Shown one piece after another: positions 20,647-21,047 of a stretch of 21,047 nucleotides of DNA. The position numbers and the translations under genes were made by a program. Each line of letters begins with the position of its first letter. Positions within the stretch are counted from its first letter, which is position 1. Location: positions 1 to 21,047 of the forward strand of contig CABQER010000014.1 in the NCBI GenBank assembly GCA_902463235.1, read 5' to 3'. The notes under the pieces are model-generated. The model searched no databases, had not been told where the DNA came from, and saw only the letters and a program-made list of their open reading frames with translations. The stretch is from an uncultured Faecalibacterium sp. (GTDB lineage Bacteria; Bacillota; Clostridia; Oscillospirales; Ruminococcaceae).

Positions 20647-21047
20647 TCAGCTTCCTTTCTGCTCTTCTTCCGAGCGCTGCTTCAAAATATCCACGGCTCT
20701 TGCCAGCACCTTCGGGATCGGTACGCCCATCAGCCCCGCGTTCTCGATGATGCTCAAGGTCTCATTTGCAATAAATCCGATCACCACCGCGTCCCGCACA
20801 AAACTGGAGCCCATCACGGCATCCAGTCGGCACGCCACCAGTACGATCAGCAGGCTCATGCCCTTGCGGCACAGGCCCTTCCACCCCGCCCTGCTCTCCA
20901 GCGTGCCGGTCTTGGTTTTCGGCGAGGCATGGAAAACCCCTGCCACGATCAGACCGGTGATGTAGTCCACCGCCATGCAGATAATCAACGTCTGCAGCGC
21001 CGCGTCCCAGCCGCCGTACAGGCTGGCAATGGCACCGCCGATCAGCC
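20647..21047 (-). CDS. Phage holin, Cp-1/TcdE (phage_holin_4) family, partial at the N-terminus
   Basis: The frame enters from the right edge and shows 133 residues with no stop; the N-terminal few residues lie outside. GGAIASLYGGWDAALQTL, followed by MAVDYITGLIVAGVFHASPKT and ESRAGWKGLCRKGMSLLIVL, is the pattern of the toxin-secretion/phage-lysis holin family, usually about 140 residues. FIANETLSIIENAGLMGVPIP is the conserved C-terminal helix. The family contains TcdE and the Cp-1 phage holin. It lies 2 nt before the SPP1-type holin and is transcribed with it, so the unit carries two holins of different families. An endolysin gene would be expected farther right, outside the window. Confidence 0.9.
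   Translation of the reverse strand, partial: LIGGAIASLYGGWDAALQTLIICMAVDYITGLIVAGVFHASPKTKTGTLESRAGWKGLCRKGMSLLIVLVACRLDAVMGSSFVRDAVVIGFIANETLSIIENAGLMGVPIPKVLARAVDILKQRSEEEQKGS

Overview
The window looks like the chromosome of a butyrate-producing gut Firmicute of the Ruminococcaceae/Oscillospiraceae, most likely Faecalibacterium. The grounds are a complete acetyl-CoA-to-butyryl-CoA gene set beside a butyryl-CoA:acetate CoA-transferase, GC-rich coding sequence with AT-rich intergenic gaps, and strong AGGAGG-type ribosome binding sites. The genus is inferred from gene content and protein character, not from a database search.

Layout. (1) Positions 1-4769, minus strand: coaD, thl, crt, hbd and bcd in transcription order; bcd runs off the left edge. 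Several gaps in this run hold hairpins, the strongest between thl and crt. (2) Positions 4770-5271: a divergent control region with a promoter for each direction, a Rex-like operator over the -10 of the CoA-transferase promoter, a long inverted repeat and a perfect palindrome. (3) Positions 5272-8280, plus strand: the CoA-transferase (but), an AI-2E/PerM-family membrane protein, and an AT-rich two-helix membrane protein between two strong terminators. (4) Positions 8308-10546, minus strand: a TetR-type regulator followed by a 476-residue radical SAM enzyme with extra C-terminal cysteines. (5) Positions 10649-13758, plus strand: the proline operon proC-proB-proA. (6) Positions 13784-14569: a methylglyoxal-synthase-like gene behind three different inverted repeats; its protein lacks residues known to be catalytic in E. 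coli MgsA. (7) Positions 14601-18244, minus strand: murD, a GNAT protein whose GTG start overlaps the murD stop, and a COG4100 PLP enzyme. (8) Positions 18298-19960, plus strand: an orphan oligopeptide-type substrate-binding lipoprotein. (9) Positions 19985-20149: a tRNA-Gly(CCC) unit with a near-consensus promoter and its own terminator. (10) Positions 20226-21047: the lysis end of a probable prophage, with two holins of different families transcribed toward the tRNA gene.

How it fits together. Thl, Crt, Hbd and Bcd turn two acetyl-CoA into butyryl-CoA while consuming NADH. The CoA-transferase then swaps CoA onto acetate, releasing butyrate and regenerating acetyl-CoA. CoaD, at the head of the same run, makes dephospho-CoA, the precursor of the carrier used throughout. 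The Rex-like site would be a simple way to tie but expression to NADH/NAD+. The right end is accessory DNA. I see no CRISPR array, insertion sequence or defence system. The best candidates for something undescribed are the MGS-like protein without catalytic residues, the TetR/radical SAM pair, and the regulatory DNA of the butyrate locus.
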